DNA of 64,000 nucleotides from contig NZ_JAOWPS010000005.1 in NCBI RefSeq assembly GCF_025753795.1, positions 310,001 to 374,000 of the forward strand. Direction: 5' to 3'. Position 1 is the first letter of the stretch. Each line of letters begins with the position of its first letter. The notes under the pieces are model-generated. The model was not told where the DNA came from, made no database searches, and was given only the letters and a program-made list of their open reading frames with translations. The DNA is from Mesorhizobium sp. YC-39 (GTDB taxonomy: Bacteria; Pseudomonadota; Alphaproteobacteria; Rhizobiales; Rhizobiaceae). The translations under genes and the position numbers were made by a program. This document shows, piece by piece, positions 46,327 through 55,383 of this stretch.

Positions 46327-46478
46327 GATATCAGTCCATTAATGTTCGTGGGGTTGGCCGCTGGAGCACGGGGGAAACGCCCGGACGCGGGAAACTTGGC
46401 GCGACACATAAAGAACATGCCCGGAAAGTCAAGCCCGGCCCGGCCTCAGCCGCACTCAATGCGCATGTGTTGAAAGGT

Positions 46479-46937
46479 TCAAGCGTCTTCCTTGACCGAC
46501 GCGGCCGCTTTCTTCCAGTCGCCCGTCGTGTTCCACCAGCGGTTCGGGTTGGAGCGGTCATCGAGGCCCTTCGAGCGGCTGGCAAGCAGCGGCTGGATGC
46601 GGATCACCGGCTCCTGATAGGAGTGCGCCTGATAGATCGCCTCGACGACGCGCTCGGCCAGCCGCTGGTCGTCAGGCAGTTCGAACGACACTTCGACGGT
46701 GCCCGGCCGCTCCCGCAAGACGGTCTCGGCGCCGGCCGCGGCACCTTCGAGTGGCCGGTAGCGCTCGATGCCGCCCGCCGACTGGAAGGCGTTGCTGTCG
46801 TAGTTGCCCATGCCGAGCGGGGTGATCGCGATCACCGCTTCCATGATGCGGTCGACGTCGGCGGCGGGCGCCTGAAAGCTGACAAGCAGCAGCAATTCCA
46901 TCCGCACCGATTTCGTTTCAAAACCACTGTCGATCAT
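46479..46937 (-). CDS. stand-alone YqfO/NIF3-insert-like (CutA-fold) protein
   Basis: A 152-residue protein. Residues about 13-115 resemble the CutA-like insert domain found inside NIF3/YqfO proteins: MELLLLVSFQAPAADVDRIM, I-T-P-L-G-M-G-N-Y-D-S-N-A-F-Q-S-A-G, RYRPLEGAAAGAE and VVEAIYQAHSYQEPVIRI. Here it is free of the NIF3 metal-binding parts. The C-terminal tail (DDRSNPNRWWNTTGDWKKAA) is extra. The function is unknown. The ATG at 46937 follows GGGAGAC; M13 is an alternative start. Confidence 0.78.
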   Translation of the reverse strand: MIDSGFETKSVRMELLLLVSFQAPAADVDRIMEAVIAITPLGMGNYDSNAFQSAGGIERYRPLEGAAAGAETVLRERPGTVEVSFELPDDQRLAERVVEAIYQAHSYQEPVIRIQPLLASRSKGLDDRSNPNRWWNTTGDWKKAAASVKEDA

Positions 46938-47056
46938 CTGATGTCTCCCTGCTGATGGTGGTTTGGAGCGCTGATATAGCAGGGGTGCTACTGACACGGT
47001 GATGTCAGCAGCCTGTCAAAGGGCATCGCGAAGAAGGCATTGGCGACGGCGTCGCG

Positions 47057-48232
47057 CTACCGGATTTTCCGCACGAGCCTAAAGGCGATCAGAGCGATAT
47101 AGGCGGCGAAGAACAGGCCGAGCGACCAGCCGAAGCCGGACGGGCCGAACGCATCCATGCCGATGCCGATCGCTTGCGGACCAAGCACCATGCCGACGCC
47201 GTAGCAGAGCACGAAGGCGGCGTTGGCCGAGGCCAGTTCGTGGCCGGAAAGCTGCGAGCCGAGATGGGCAAGGCCGATCGTGTACATGGCCGCGACCACG
47301 CCGCCCCAGACGAACAGAAGTGCGGCCATCAGGTGCCAGTTCTGAGCGAAGAACGGCATGAAGATCGTGCCGGCGAGGCCGACGGCGGCGCAAGCGAGCA
47401 GCAGATAGCGACGGTCGCTGACGCGGTCGCTGATCATGCCGATGGGGATCTGCAGCAACACATTACCGAGACCGATCATGGTCAAGAGAAGTGCGGCATC
47501 GGCTTCGGAGTAGCCGATGCGGCTGCCGTAGATCGGGAACAGCGCAAAGCCGCCGGTCTCGACGGCGCCGAACACCAGCACGGCGGCCGTTGCAGTCGGC
47601 ACCAGCCAGATGTAGCGCAGGAAATTGCTGGTTTCGCCGTCGGAGACGATTGTCGGGCTCTCGTTGCGCGCCGCAAGCACTGGTATTGCGGCCAGCGTGA
47701 CCAAGCCGATGATGACGCCGAAGGGCCTGAAGCCGGAGCTGCCGAGATGGGCAAACAGCCATGGTCCGGCAGCAAAGCCGAGCGACAGGACGGTGGCATA
47801 AATGCCGAGCACGAGGCCACGCCGGTGCGGCGGCGCCGATGTGCTGATCCAGAATTCGGACAGGATGAACAGCACCGTCAAGGCGATATGCAGCACGATG
47901 CGCAGCGGAAACCACATCCAGAAATCCGGCGCGAAGTGGAAGCCGATGAAGGCCAGGGCGCCGGCGGCAATCATGGCAATCATGGTCCAGGCGACGCCGA
48001 AGCGCATGGCAAGCGGGGTGGCAAGCGGCGCACCGGCGATCGAGGCCAAACCGGCAACCGCGGTATTGAGGCCGATCATCGACGCCGAATGACCGCGCGT
48101 TTCCAAGATGACACTGAGCAGCGGCATGCCGAGGCCGATGGCGATGCCGACGACGCTGATCGACGAGATCGCCGCAATCATTGGCAACCAGTGTACGCGT
48201 TCCTCGCCCTGTTGCTGGGTATCGACCGTCAT
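47057..48232 (-). CDS. MFS transporter
   Basis: A 391-residue protein with 12 predicted helices. Helix 1 is in WLPMIAAISSISVVGIAIGL and the second half opens with TATAAVLVFGAVETGGFALF. The loop after helix 2 has GLASIAGAPLATPLAMRFGV, and the equivalent place in half two reads QIPIGMISDRVSDRRYLLLA, the G-x-x-x-D-R-x-x-x-R MFS motif. It resembles the YcaD-type group. The substrate is unknown. It follows the NUDIX gene after 21 nt on the same strand and so may be the last gene of the topA-rnr run. Confidence 0.88.
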   Translation of the reverse strand: MTVDTQQQGEERVHWLPMIAAISSISVVGIAIGLGMPLLSVILETRGHSASMIGLNTAVAGLASIAGAPLATPLAMRFGVAWTMIAMIAAGALAFIGFHFAPDFWMWFPLRIVLHIALTVLFILSEFWISTSAPPHRRGLVLGIYATVLSLGFAAGPWLFAHLGSSGFRPFGVIIGLVTLAAIPVLAARNESPTIVSDGETSNFLRYIWLVPTATAAVLVFGAVETGGFALFPIYGSRIGYSEADAALLLTMIGLGNVLLQIPIGMISDRVSDRRYLLLACAAVGLAGTIFMPFFAQNWHLMAALLFVWGGVVAAMYTIGLAHLGSQLSGHELASANAAFVLCYGVGMVLGPQAIGIGMDAFGPSGFGWSLGLFFAAYIALIAFRLVRKIR

Positions 48233-48253
48233 GGGATGTGGATGCTCTATGCT

Positions 48254-48994
48254 CTACAGAATTTCGCGGACAAAGCGATTGCGGACTAGCCGGTAGAACG
48301 GCACGGAACCGCCAGGAAGCAGGAGCGGATCATCGGCGATCCGACGCTCCAGTTCCTCCAGCACCGTCCGCGTGATGTCTGGAACATCGGCCTGCTTGGC
48401 TTTGGCAAGCGGTAGCCAGACCAGTTCCTCCAACTCGTTGGTTGGGCCGCCATCAGGCAGCTCCACGGCGACATCGCTGCGCCAGGCGCTGAAAAAGCGT
48501 GTGTCGAAACGGCGCACCCGGTTCGGCGGCGTGATGGCGCGTGCAATGAAGCGCAGTGCGTCCAGCGACGGCCTTACGCCGTGCTCGACAAAGCCCTGCC
48601 AGTCGCGCCGGGTCGTCGCCAAGGCACCTTTCCGGCCGATAAGCAGACCTGCCTCCTCGTAGGTCTCGCGGATCGCCGAAAGCGCAATGGCACGGGCGCG
48701 GGCCGGGCTCGTGCCGCCAAGGCCGGCGGTGAGGCGCGCTTCGTCATCGGGGTGAAGGGCAGTGGCAACGGGAATATGGCTGTCGGCCGGATCGGTGCGG
48801 CCACCAGGAAAAACGAACTTCCCCGGCATGAAGGCGTGACGGGCGTGACGACGGCCCATCAGCACCAGGAGCTCGTCGTCTTTGCGGTCGAGAAGGATCA
48901 GGGTTGCGGCATCACGTGGGCGAATTGGCCTTGTGCCAAGCGCTATCGCCCTCCGCTCGACCTTGTCGATGTCCGCCTTGGTCATACCATCCAT
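48254..48994 (-). CDS. NUDIX hydrolase
   Basis: A 246-residue NUDIX-fold protein. The core fits GX5EX7REUXEEXGU loosely, with R-E-T-Y-E-E-A-G-L-L-I-G as the metal-binding helix. FVFPGGRTDPADSHIPVATA precedes it, and a ~25-residue insertion separates the glycine from the helix. The C-terminal half (DALRFIARAITPPNRVRRFD, FSAWRSDVAVELPDGGPTNE) looks like the RppH/NudL-type group that hydrolyses CoA or nucleotide diphosphate derivatives. The substrate is unknown. The ATG at 48994 has an AGG upstream; 48985 is an alternative. It lies 73 nt after DUF983 on the same strand. Confidence 0.85.
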   Translation of the reverse strand: MDGMTKADIDKVERRAIALGTRPIRPRDAATLILLDRKDDELLVLMGRRHARHAFMPGKFVFPGGRTDPADSHIPVATALHPDDEARLTAGLGGTSPARARAIALSAIRETYEEAGLLIGRKGALATTRRDWQGFVEHGVRPSLDALRFIARAITPPNRVRRFDTRFFSAWRSDVAVELPDGGPTNELEELVWLPLAKAKQADVPDITRTVLEELERRIADDPLLLPGGSVPFYRLVRNRFVREIL

Positions 48995-49067
48995 GCGCAC
49001 GACCTAGCGGAATCTTCTGCCATGCGAAAGTGGCGTTCAGCCATCGCCGATTGCGCCAGTCTTTGTT

Positions 49068-49520
49068 TCAAGCCTCGGGATGAGATTCGATCCTGTCCTC
49101 TTCGCCACCGAAGCCGTGCATATAGAGCGCCCATTGCAGGCCGATGACAGCGCCCTTGACCGGCTGCAGGAGTGCGACCGCCAGAAGAATGGTCAGCGGC
49201 ACCCAGATGGCGATATGCTGCCAGGTCGAGAGGGTGGAAGTCGCCTCGACGCCCATGAAGGCGCCGAGCACGATGTGGCCAACGATGACGATTACCAGAT
49301 AGGCGGGCAGGTCGTCGGCGCGATGGTGATAAAGCTCTTCACCGCAGACACTGCATTTGTCGACGGTCTTGGTGAAGGCGCGAAACAGCTTGCCCTCGCC
49401 GCAATGCGGGCAGCGGCCGAGCAGGCCACGTTTCATCGCCGTCCAAAGCGGTCGGGCGGCCCGGCCCGAGTGATGTTCGCCGCCGAAAACCTGCGGTTCC
49501 ATTCCCAGTTCTTTTGCCAT
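49068..49520 (-). CDS. DUF983 family zinc-ribbon membrane protein
   Basis: A 150-residue protein. An N-terminal zinc ribbon C-P-H-C-G-E-G-K-L-F-R-A-F ... C-S-V-C-G-E-E-L (about 36-64) is followed by two helices (AYLVIVIVGHIVLGAFMGVE and IAIWVPLTILLAVALLQPVK). This is the DUF983 layout; some members have been linked to cytochrome oxidase assembly, but the role is not settled. Its ATG overlaps the rnr stop by 1 nt (TAATG), so translation is coupled to ribonuclease R, which is a common arrangement in Rhizobiales. Confidence 0.9.
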   Translation of the reverse strand: MAKELGMEPQVFGGEHHSGRAARPLWTAMKRGLLGRCPHCGEGKLFRAFTKTVDKCSVCGEELYHHRADDLPAYLVIVIVGHIVLGAFMGVEATSTLSTWQHIAIWVPLTILLAVALLQPVKGAVIGLQWALYMHGFGGEEDRIESHPEA

Positions 49521-51826
49521 TACCGTCTCCTGCCGCGCGGACCTGGACGCGATTGCGACGCCCGGGCGCGGCCCTTGGCCTTGTGAAACGACCGTTTGGA
49601 GCCGGGCAGCGGCTTTGGGTCGGTCAGCATTTCGAAACGCATCGCGCCGGCCATAGGTGCCACCTCGATCAGGCGAACCTCGACGCGGTCGGCAAGCTGA
49701 TAGCCCTTGCCGGTGCGTTCTCCGAAAAGCGATCGGGCAGTTTCGTCGTATATATAGTAATCGCCGTCCATACTTGACACCGGGATGAAACCATCCGCGC
49801 CAAACTGCGGCAATTGGACAAATAGTCCCGATTTGGTGACGCCCGAAATGCGCGCGTCGAAACGGTCGCCGACGCGCTCGGCGAGATAGGCGGCGATCAG
49901 CCGGTCGACCGTGTCGCGCTCAGCGGCCATGGCGCGGCGCTCGGTGCCGGAGATCAGCACCGAAACCTCTTCCAGCCGCTCTGCCTCATTCTGCGTCAGC
50001 CCGCCCGGACCGAAGCCGAGTGCGGCAATCAGTCCGCGATGCACGATCAGGTCGGCATAGCGGCGGATCGGCGAGGTGAAATGCGCGTAGCGTTTCAGAT
50101 TGAGCCCGAAATGGCCGATATTCTTGGGCGAGTATTCGGCCTGGCTTTGCGAGCGCAGCACCACTTCGTTGACCAGCCCTTCATTGTCGGCGCCGCTGAC
50201 GCGCTCCAGAATGCCGTTGAACTGGGCTGGCCGCATCTGCGCGCCGCGCGCCAGCGACAGACCGAGCGTCTGCAGAAACTCGCGCAGCGATTCCTGCTTG
50301 GCGAGCGAGGGCGCATCGTGGATGCGGTAGACCAGCGCCTGCCGCTTCGCCTCCAGCGTTTCGGCGGCCGCGACATTGGCCTGGATCATGAATTCTTCGA
50401 TCAGCCTGTGGGCGTCGAGCCGCTCCGGCACGACGACGCGGTCGACGGTGCCGTCTTCCTTTAGCAGGATCTTGCGCTCCGGCAGGTCAAGTTCCAATGG
50501 CTGGCGTGAAGCGCGGCCGCGCTTGAGGATGGAGTAGGCATCCCATAGCGGCTTCAGCACGGTGTCGAGGATCGGGCCGGTCTTGTCGTCCGGCGCGCCA
50601 TCGATCGCTGCCTGCGCCTGCGGATAGGCGAGCTTGGCCACCGATTTCATCATGACGCGGTGGAACGAATGCCTGAGCTTGTGGCCATCGGCCGAGAAAG
50701 TCATGCGCACGGCCAGCGCCGGGCGGTCGTGGCCTTCGCGTAGCGAACACAGGTCGTTGGAGATACGCTCCGGCAGCATCGGCACGACCCGATCCGGGAA
50801 ATAGACCGAATTGCCACGCTTGAGCGCCTCGCGGTCGAGCGCCGTGCCATAGCGGATATAGGCGGCGACATCGGCAATCGCCACGGTGACGATCACGCCG
50901 CCGGGATTCTTCTCGTCGGTATCCGATATGGCGAACACCGCGTCGTCATGATCCTTGGCATCGGCCGGATCGATGGTGACCAGCGCCAGGTCCCGCCAGT
51001 CCTCGCGGCCGGCCAGCGTCGCCGGCTTGACCGCTTCGGCCTCGGCGAGGACGTCGGCCGGAAAAATGTGCGGAATGTCGTGCGTATGGATGGCGATCAT
51101 AGAGACCGCCTTTTCGCTGGTCAGCGAACCCAAAACCGTCAGCACCTTGGCGCGCGGCAGCCCGTAGCGGGAGGCCCGCGCCGGCTCGACTTCGACCAGG
51201 TCCCCATTCCTGGCGCCGTTCTGGAACTCCTTGTCGACGACCAGTTCGGGCTGGCGCCTTTCCACCGGCTCGATGCGGAAAGTACCGTCCTTCAGCACAC
51301 GAAAAACGCCGAGAACGGCATCGTTACGCTTCTCGAAAATCTTCATCACCCGCCCGGTATAGGCAGGGCCAGTGGCATCGTCGGTCGGGAAGGTCTTGGC
51401 CAGCACGCGGTCACCGATGCCGGGCGCCTGGCCGTTGCCGCTGCGCGACACGCGGATCGAGACGACGGGAGGCTCGCCGCCACCCACGGCTTCGGTCGGG
51501 CGCGCCAACAGCACGCCGTCGCCGTCGCGGCCAAAGATGTCGAGCACGGCAACATGGGGCAGGGCGCCGACGCGGGCGAGCCGCTTGCGCTCCCTGGTCA
51601 GCAGGCCCTCGTCCTGCAAGTCGCGCAGCATGTCCTTCAGCCAGATGCGGTCCTCACCGCGCAGTGCAAAGGCCTTGGCGATGTCGCGTTTTCCGGAGCG
51701 ATCCGGGTTCTCGGCGATGTAGCGCAGGATTTCGTCGCGCGACGGCCGGTAGTCGTCCTTGACCTTGGCGCGTGTGTCGGCGGTGCGCGGATCGCCGTGG
51801 CTTCGTCCGGAGATCCCGCGCGCCAC
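49520..51826 (-). CDS. rnr: ribonuclease R
   Basis: A 768-residue 3'-5' exoribonuclease that degrades structured RNA. N-terminal helix-turn-helix (TRAKVKDDYRPSRDEILRYI), cold-shock OB domains, the RNB catalytic domain (DPADAKDHDDAVFAI with the metal-binding Asp cluster, and LPERISNDLCSLREGHDRPA), then an S1 domain. The tail is short and basic (KAKGRARASQSRPGPRGRRR). The length fits RNase R. It starts 6 nt after topA and is coupled to DUF983 by a 1-nt overlap. Confidence 0.94.
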   Translation of the reverse strand: MARGISGRSHGDPRTADTRAKVKDDYRPSRDEILRYIAENPDRSGKRDIAKAFALRGEDRIWLKDMLRDLQDEGLLTRERKRLARVGALPHVAVLDIFGRDGDGVLLARPTEAVGGGEPPVVSIRVSRSGNGQAPGIGDRVLAKTFPTDDATGPAYTGRVMKIFEKRNDAVLGVFRVLKDGTFRIEPVERRQPELVVDKEFQNGARNGDLVEVEPARASRYGLPRAKVLTVLGSLTSEKAVSMIAIHTHDIPHIFPADVLAEAEAVKPATLAGREDWRDLALVTIDPADAKDHDDAVFAISDTDEKNPGGVIVTVAIADVAAYIRYGTALDREALKRGNSVYFPDRVVPMLPERISNDLCSLREGHDRPALAVRMTFSADGHKLRHSFHRVMMKSVAKLAYPQAQAAIDGAPDDKTGPILDTVLKPLWDAYSILKRGRASRQPLELDLPERKILLKEDGTVDRVVVPERLDAHRLIEEFMIQANVAAAETLEAKRQALVYRIHDAPSLAKQESLREFLQTLGLSLARGAQMRPAQFNGILERVSGADNEGLVNEVVLRSQSQAEYSPKNIGHFGLNLKRYAHFTSPIRRYADLIVHRGLIAALGFGPGGLTQNEAERLEEVSVLISGTERRAMAAERDTVDRLIAAYLAERVGDRFDARISGVTKSGLFVQLPQFGADGFIPVSSMDGDYYIYDETARSLFGERTGKGYQLADRVEVRLIEVAPMAGAMRFEMLTDPKPLPGSKRSFHKAKGRARASQSRPGPRGRRR

Positions 51827-51832
51827 GCCGTC

Positions 51833-54457
51833 CTATCCTTTTTTCCTGGCGGCCGGCTTCTTGGCGGCCGTCTTCTTGGCCGCTGCCGGCTTGCCAGCGG
51901 ATGCGGCCGCGCCGCGGAATGGCTTCTTGCCGCCGCCCTTGGCTTCCTTCTCGGCAATCAGCGCCAGCGCATCCTCGATGGTCACCGACTGCGGATCCTT
52001 GCCCTTGGGCAAGGTGGCATTGACCTTGCCGAAGTTCACGTAAGGTCCGTATTTTCCATCACGCACGACGATCTTGCCACCGCCGTCAGGATGGTCGCCA
52101 AGTTCTTTCAAGGCGGCGGGCGTGCCACCGTTGCGGCCGCCCTTGCCTTTCAACTGCTTCTCGGCGATCACCGACACGGCGCGGTTCAAACCGATCGAGA
52201 ACACCTCCTCGATGCCTTCGAGATTGGCATAGGTGCCGTCATGCAGCACGAAGGGGCCGTAGCGTCCTAGGCCAGCGGAGATCATCTTGCCGGATTCCGG
52301 ATGCTTGCCGACATCGCGCGGCAGCGACAGCAGGGCAAGCGCCTTTTCGTGGTCGATGGATTCGACCGTCCAACCCTTAGGCAGGCTGGAGCGCTTGGCT
52401 TCCTTGCCGTCGCCGCGCTGGATATAGGGGCCGAAACGGCCGCTGCGCAGCGTGATTTCCTCCGCCGTATAGGGATCCTTGCCGAGCGCCTTGGTGCCGT
52501 CCTCGCCATTACCGTTCTCGCCATTGGGATTGGCGGCGTCGCCAAGCTGACGGGTAAACGAGCATTCGGGATAGTTCGAGCAGCCAACGAAGGCGCCGAA
52601 CTTGCCGAGCTTTAGCGAGAGGTTGCCGGTGCCGCATTTCGGACAGATGCGGGGGTTCGAACCGTCTTCCCGTGTTGGAAAGACCAGCGGCGCCAGCTCT
52701 TCGTTCAAGGCATCGAGCACGTCGGTGACGCGCAACTCCTTGATGTCAGCGACGGCGCCGGAAAAATCCTTCCAGAAATCGCGCAGCACGTCCTTCCAGG
52801 CGAGCTTGCCATCGGAAATTTCGTCAAGCTTCTCCTCGAGCGACGCGGTGAAGTCATATTCGACATAGCGCTCGAAGAAGCTTTCAAGGAAGGCCGACAG
52901 CAGCCGGCCCTTGGCCTGCGGTACCAGCCTACGCTTGTCGATGGTGACATAGTCGCGGTCCTCAAGCGTCTTGAGGATCGCCGTATAGGTCGAGGGACGG
53001 CCAATGCCGAGCTCTTCCAGCTTCTTGATCAGCGACGCCTCGGAATAGCGCGGCGGCGGCTCGGTCGTGTGCTGGGTGGCGTTGATCGCCTCGCGGTCAA
53101 GCTGCTCGCCGGCGCGGATCTCGGGCAGGCGGCGGTCTTCCTCGTCTTCCGAATCCTCGTCCTTCTGCTCGGTATAGGCGGCAATGAAACCGTCGAAGCG
53201 AACGACAGAGCCGACGGCGCGCAGCTCGGCGGTGCGGGCACCGTTGACCGCCTCGATCTCAACCGTGGTGCGCTCGATCTCGGCCGGCTGCATCTGGCTG
53301 GCGATGGCGCGTTTCCAGATCATTTCGTAGAGCCGCGCCTGGTCGGCATCGAGATATTGCCGGACCGAAGCAGGGGTGCGCATGAAATCGGTCGGGCGGA
53401 TCGCTTCGTGCGCTTCCTGGGCGTTCTTGGCCTTGGTCGTATAAAGACGCGGCTTTTCGGGCAGATATTTGGGCCCGAATTCCTTGGCGATGGCGTCGCG
53501 CGCGGCGTCAATCGCCTCCGGCGCCATCTGCACGCCGTCGGTTCGCATATAGGTGATCAGGCCTGCGGTCTCGCCGCCGATGTCCATGCCTTCATAGAGC
53601 CGCTGTGCCACTTGCATGGTGCGCGTGGCCGAGAAGCCGAGGCGCGAGGAGGCGGCCTGCTGCAGCGTTGAGGTGGTGAAGGGCGGACCGGGATTGCGCT
53701 TGGTCGGCTTGGCTTCGACAGAGAGTGCCTTGAAGAAGGCGCCTTCGAGCATCGCCTTGATGTCGTCGGCCTGCGCCTTGTTCGAAATGTCGAGCTTTTG
53801 CAGCTTCTTGTGCTCGAAGGCGGTCAGCCGCGCCTCGAAGTTCTCCTTGCGCGGCGTGCCGAGGAGAGCTGATATCTGCCAATATTCCTCGCGGACGAAG
53901 CGCTCGATCTCCAATTCGCGATCGCTGACCAGACGCAACGCCACGGACTGGACGCGGCCGGCCGAGCGGGCGCCCGGCAGCTTGCGCCACAGAACGGGCG
54001 ACAGCGTGAAGCCGACGAGGTAGTCGAGCGCGCGGCGGGCCAGATAGGCATCGACCAGCGGCGCGTCGATCTGGCGCGGATTGGCCATCGCCTCCAGCAC
54101 CGACGATTTGGTGATGGCGTTGAAGACGACACGGCTGACCGTCTTGTCCTTGAGCGCGCGTTTCTGCTTCAGCACCTCCAGAACATGCCAGGAGATGGCC
54201 TCGCCCTCGCGGTCCGGGTCGGTGGCAAGAATCAGGCCGTCGGCGTCCTTGACCGCCTTGGCGATGTCGGCCAGGCGCTTGCCCGAGGCGGTGTCGACGG
54301 CCCAGGACATGGCAAAGTCCTCATCGGGGCGCACCGAGCCGTCCTTGGCCGGAAGATCGCGGACATGGCCGAACGAGGCCAGAACCTTGTAGTTCTTGCC
54401 GAGGTACTTGTTGATTGTCTTCGCCTTGGCCGGCGATTCGACGACGACTACGTCCAT
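51833..54457 (-). CDS. topA: DNA topoisomerase I
   Basis: An 874-residue type IA topoisomerase that relaxes negative supercoils. Toprim at the N-terminus (VVVESPAKAKTINKYLG, ATDPDREGEAISWHV), the active-site Tyr in G-L-I-T-Y-M-R-T-D-G, and RPSTYTAILKTLEDRDYV. One C4 zinc ribbon (C-P-K-C-G-T-G ... G-C-S-N-Y-P-E-C-S) is followed by zinc-free repeats and a Lys/Ala-rich tail (KTAAKKPAARKKG), the usual alphaproteobacterial form. First gene of the topA-rnr-DUF983 run. Confidence 0.96.
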   Translation of the reverse strand: MDVVVVESPAKAKTINKYLGKNYKVLASFGHVRDLPAKDGSVRPDEDFAMSWAVDTASGKRLADIAKAVKDADGLILATDPDREGEAISWHVLEVLKQKRALKDKTVSRVVFNAITKSSVLEAMANPRQIDAPLVDAYLARRALDYLVGFTLSPVLWRKLPGARSAGRVQSVALRLVSDRELEIERFVREEYWQISALLGTPRKENFEARLTAFEHKKLQKLDISNKAQADDIKAMLEGAFFKALSVEAKPTKRNPGPPFTTSTLQQAASSRLGFSATRTMQVAQRLYEGMDIGGETAGLITYMRTDGVQMAPEAIDAARDAIAKEFGPKYLPEKPRLYTTKAKNAQEAHEAIRPTDFMRTPASVRQYLDADQARLYEMIWKRAIASQMQPAEIERTTVEIEAVNGARTAELRAVGSVVRFDGFIAAYTEQKDEDSEDEEDRRLPEIRAGEQLDREAINATQHTTEPPPRYSEASLIKKLEELGIGRPSTYTAILKTLEDRDYVTIDKRRLVPQAKGRLLSAFLESFFERYVEYDFTASLEEKLDEISDGKLAWKDVLRDFWKDFSGAVADIKELRVTDVLDALNEELAPLVFPTREDGSNPRICPKCGTGNLSLKLGKFGAFVGCSNYPECSFTRQLGDAANPNGENGNGEDGTKALGKDPYTAEEITLRSGRFGPYIQRGDGKEAKRSSLPKGWTVESIDHEKALALLSLPRDVGKHPESGKMISAGLGRYGPFVLHDGTYANLEGIEEVFSIGLNRAVSVIAEKQLKGKGGRNGGTPAALKELGDHPDGGGKIVVRDGKYGPYVNFGKVNATLPKGKDPQSVTIEDALALIAEKEAKGGGKKPFRGAAASAGKPAAAKKTAAKKPAARKKG

Positions 54458-54780
54458 GAGGTCTCATATCAGTTGTGATGCGGCAGAAGAATTCCGCTGC
54501 GCGCGACGAAATCTCGTATAATTTGTCGCTCACATGGCCGCGCTTTTGCATCCGGTCAAGGGCAAGCGCTCAAAATGCCTGTGTTGCACCGGCTATGCAA
54601 TGCGGGAAAGTTCAGCGTTATGGCAGTCAATTTTGGATGAGCGAGCGGGTGCACTCTGCCAAGTCGCGTCGCAGGGCGCGGGCCACAGGCGAGGAAAAGC
54701 TGGCCGCCGAGGGTGGTGGGGGTGAATGCCCGGCGACCAGCCGCGTTCCCGCCCGTTAAAGCGGGATTCGAGACCCGGGC
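54458..54780. other. intergenic region upstream of topA, no convincing gene
   Basis: 323 bp between the topA start and the convergent-side stop of the COG4315-type gene. It should contain the topA promoter. TCCCGC (54747-54752) and GCGGGA (54761-54766) could pair as a weak terminator for the gene at 54781, but there is no U-tract. A 94-codon plus-strand frame has no protein-like features. Confidence 0.5.
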
Positions 54781-55158
54781 TCAGTCGGCCTTGGCGATAT
54801 GCCAGACGTCGCCGACGCCGTCGCCGGTGACATCGCCGGCCTTCTTGTCCTTGATGAACGTATAGAGGGGCTTGCCTTCATAGGCCCACATCTTGGTGCC
54901 GTCGGTGCGGTCGACGACTGTCCATTCGCCCTCGGACTTGGCGTCGGCCTCGGCTTTGAGCGGCGGCCAGTTGGTGGCACATTTGTCGTAGCAGTTCGAC
55001 TTGCCCTTCTCGTCCTTGTCATAGGTGTAAAGCGTCATCCCATTGGCGTCGGTGTAGATCTTGGTGCCTCCGACGTCGGCTTCCTTCCAAGCTTCCGCGG
55101 CATGGGATGCGGCGGTGGCGAGCAAAAGCATCGCCAGCCCGACTGTGATCGTTTTCAT
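54781..55158 (-). CDS. secreted COG4315-type protein with Yx(F/W/Y)xxD repeats
   Basis: A 125-residue exported protein. MKTITVGLAMLLLATAASHA-AE is a signal peptide. The body carries the paired motifs of the predicted lipoprotein family: L-Y-T-Y-D-K-D (about 43-49), C-Y-D-K-C-A-T-N-W-P-P-L and P-L-Y-T-F-I-K-D-K-K. No lipobox Cys is present, so it is soluble in the periplasm. The function is unknown. It has its own GGAGATTCCC upstream and is divergent from the CcdA-like gene. Confidence 0.88.
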   Translation of the reverse strand: MKTITVGLAMLLLATAASHAAEAWKEADVGGTKIYTDANGMTLYTYDKDEKGKSNCYDKCATNWPPLKAEADAKSEGEWTVVDRTDGTKMWAYEGKPLYTFIKDKKAGDVTGDGVGDVWHIAKAD

Positions 55159-55383
55159 GGGAATCTCCTCGGGTGATTCAGAAGCGCACGGAAAATCGCG
55201 GCCTCTCGCCAGTCAACGCTGCCTGCCGGTGCTTTCTTCCCGCAATTCTGTTGGCCAAGTCTTTGGGGGCAAGGCGACGACTTGCCACGCGATGGTGATT
55301 GGCGGACAGACGCGGTCGCGGCTATATGGCAGCGCAAATACAAGCAGCACAAACATAGGCAGCACAAACACAGGGAGACTGAA

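Noticed and set aside
54747-54779. T-loop-like GGGATTCGAGACCCG after a short stem, possible tRNA
   Set aside because: No anticodon arm, D arm or acceptor partner can be paired nearby. Taken as coincidence plus a weak hairpin.
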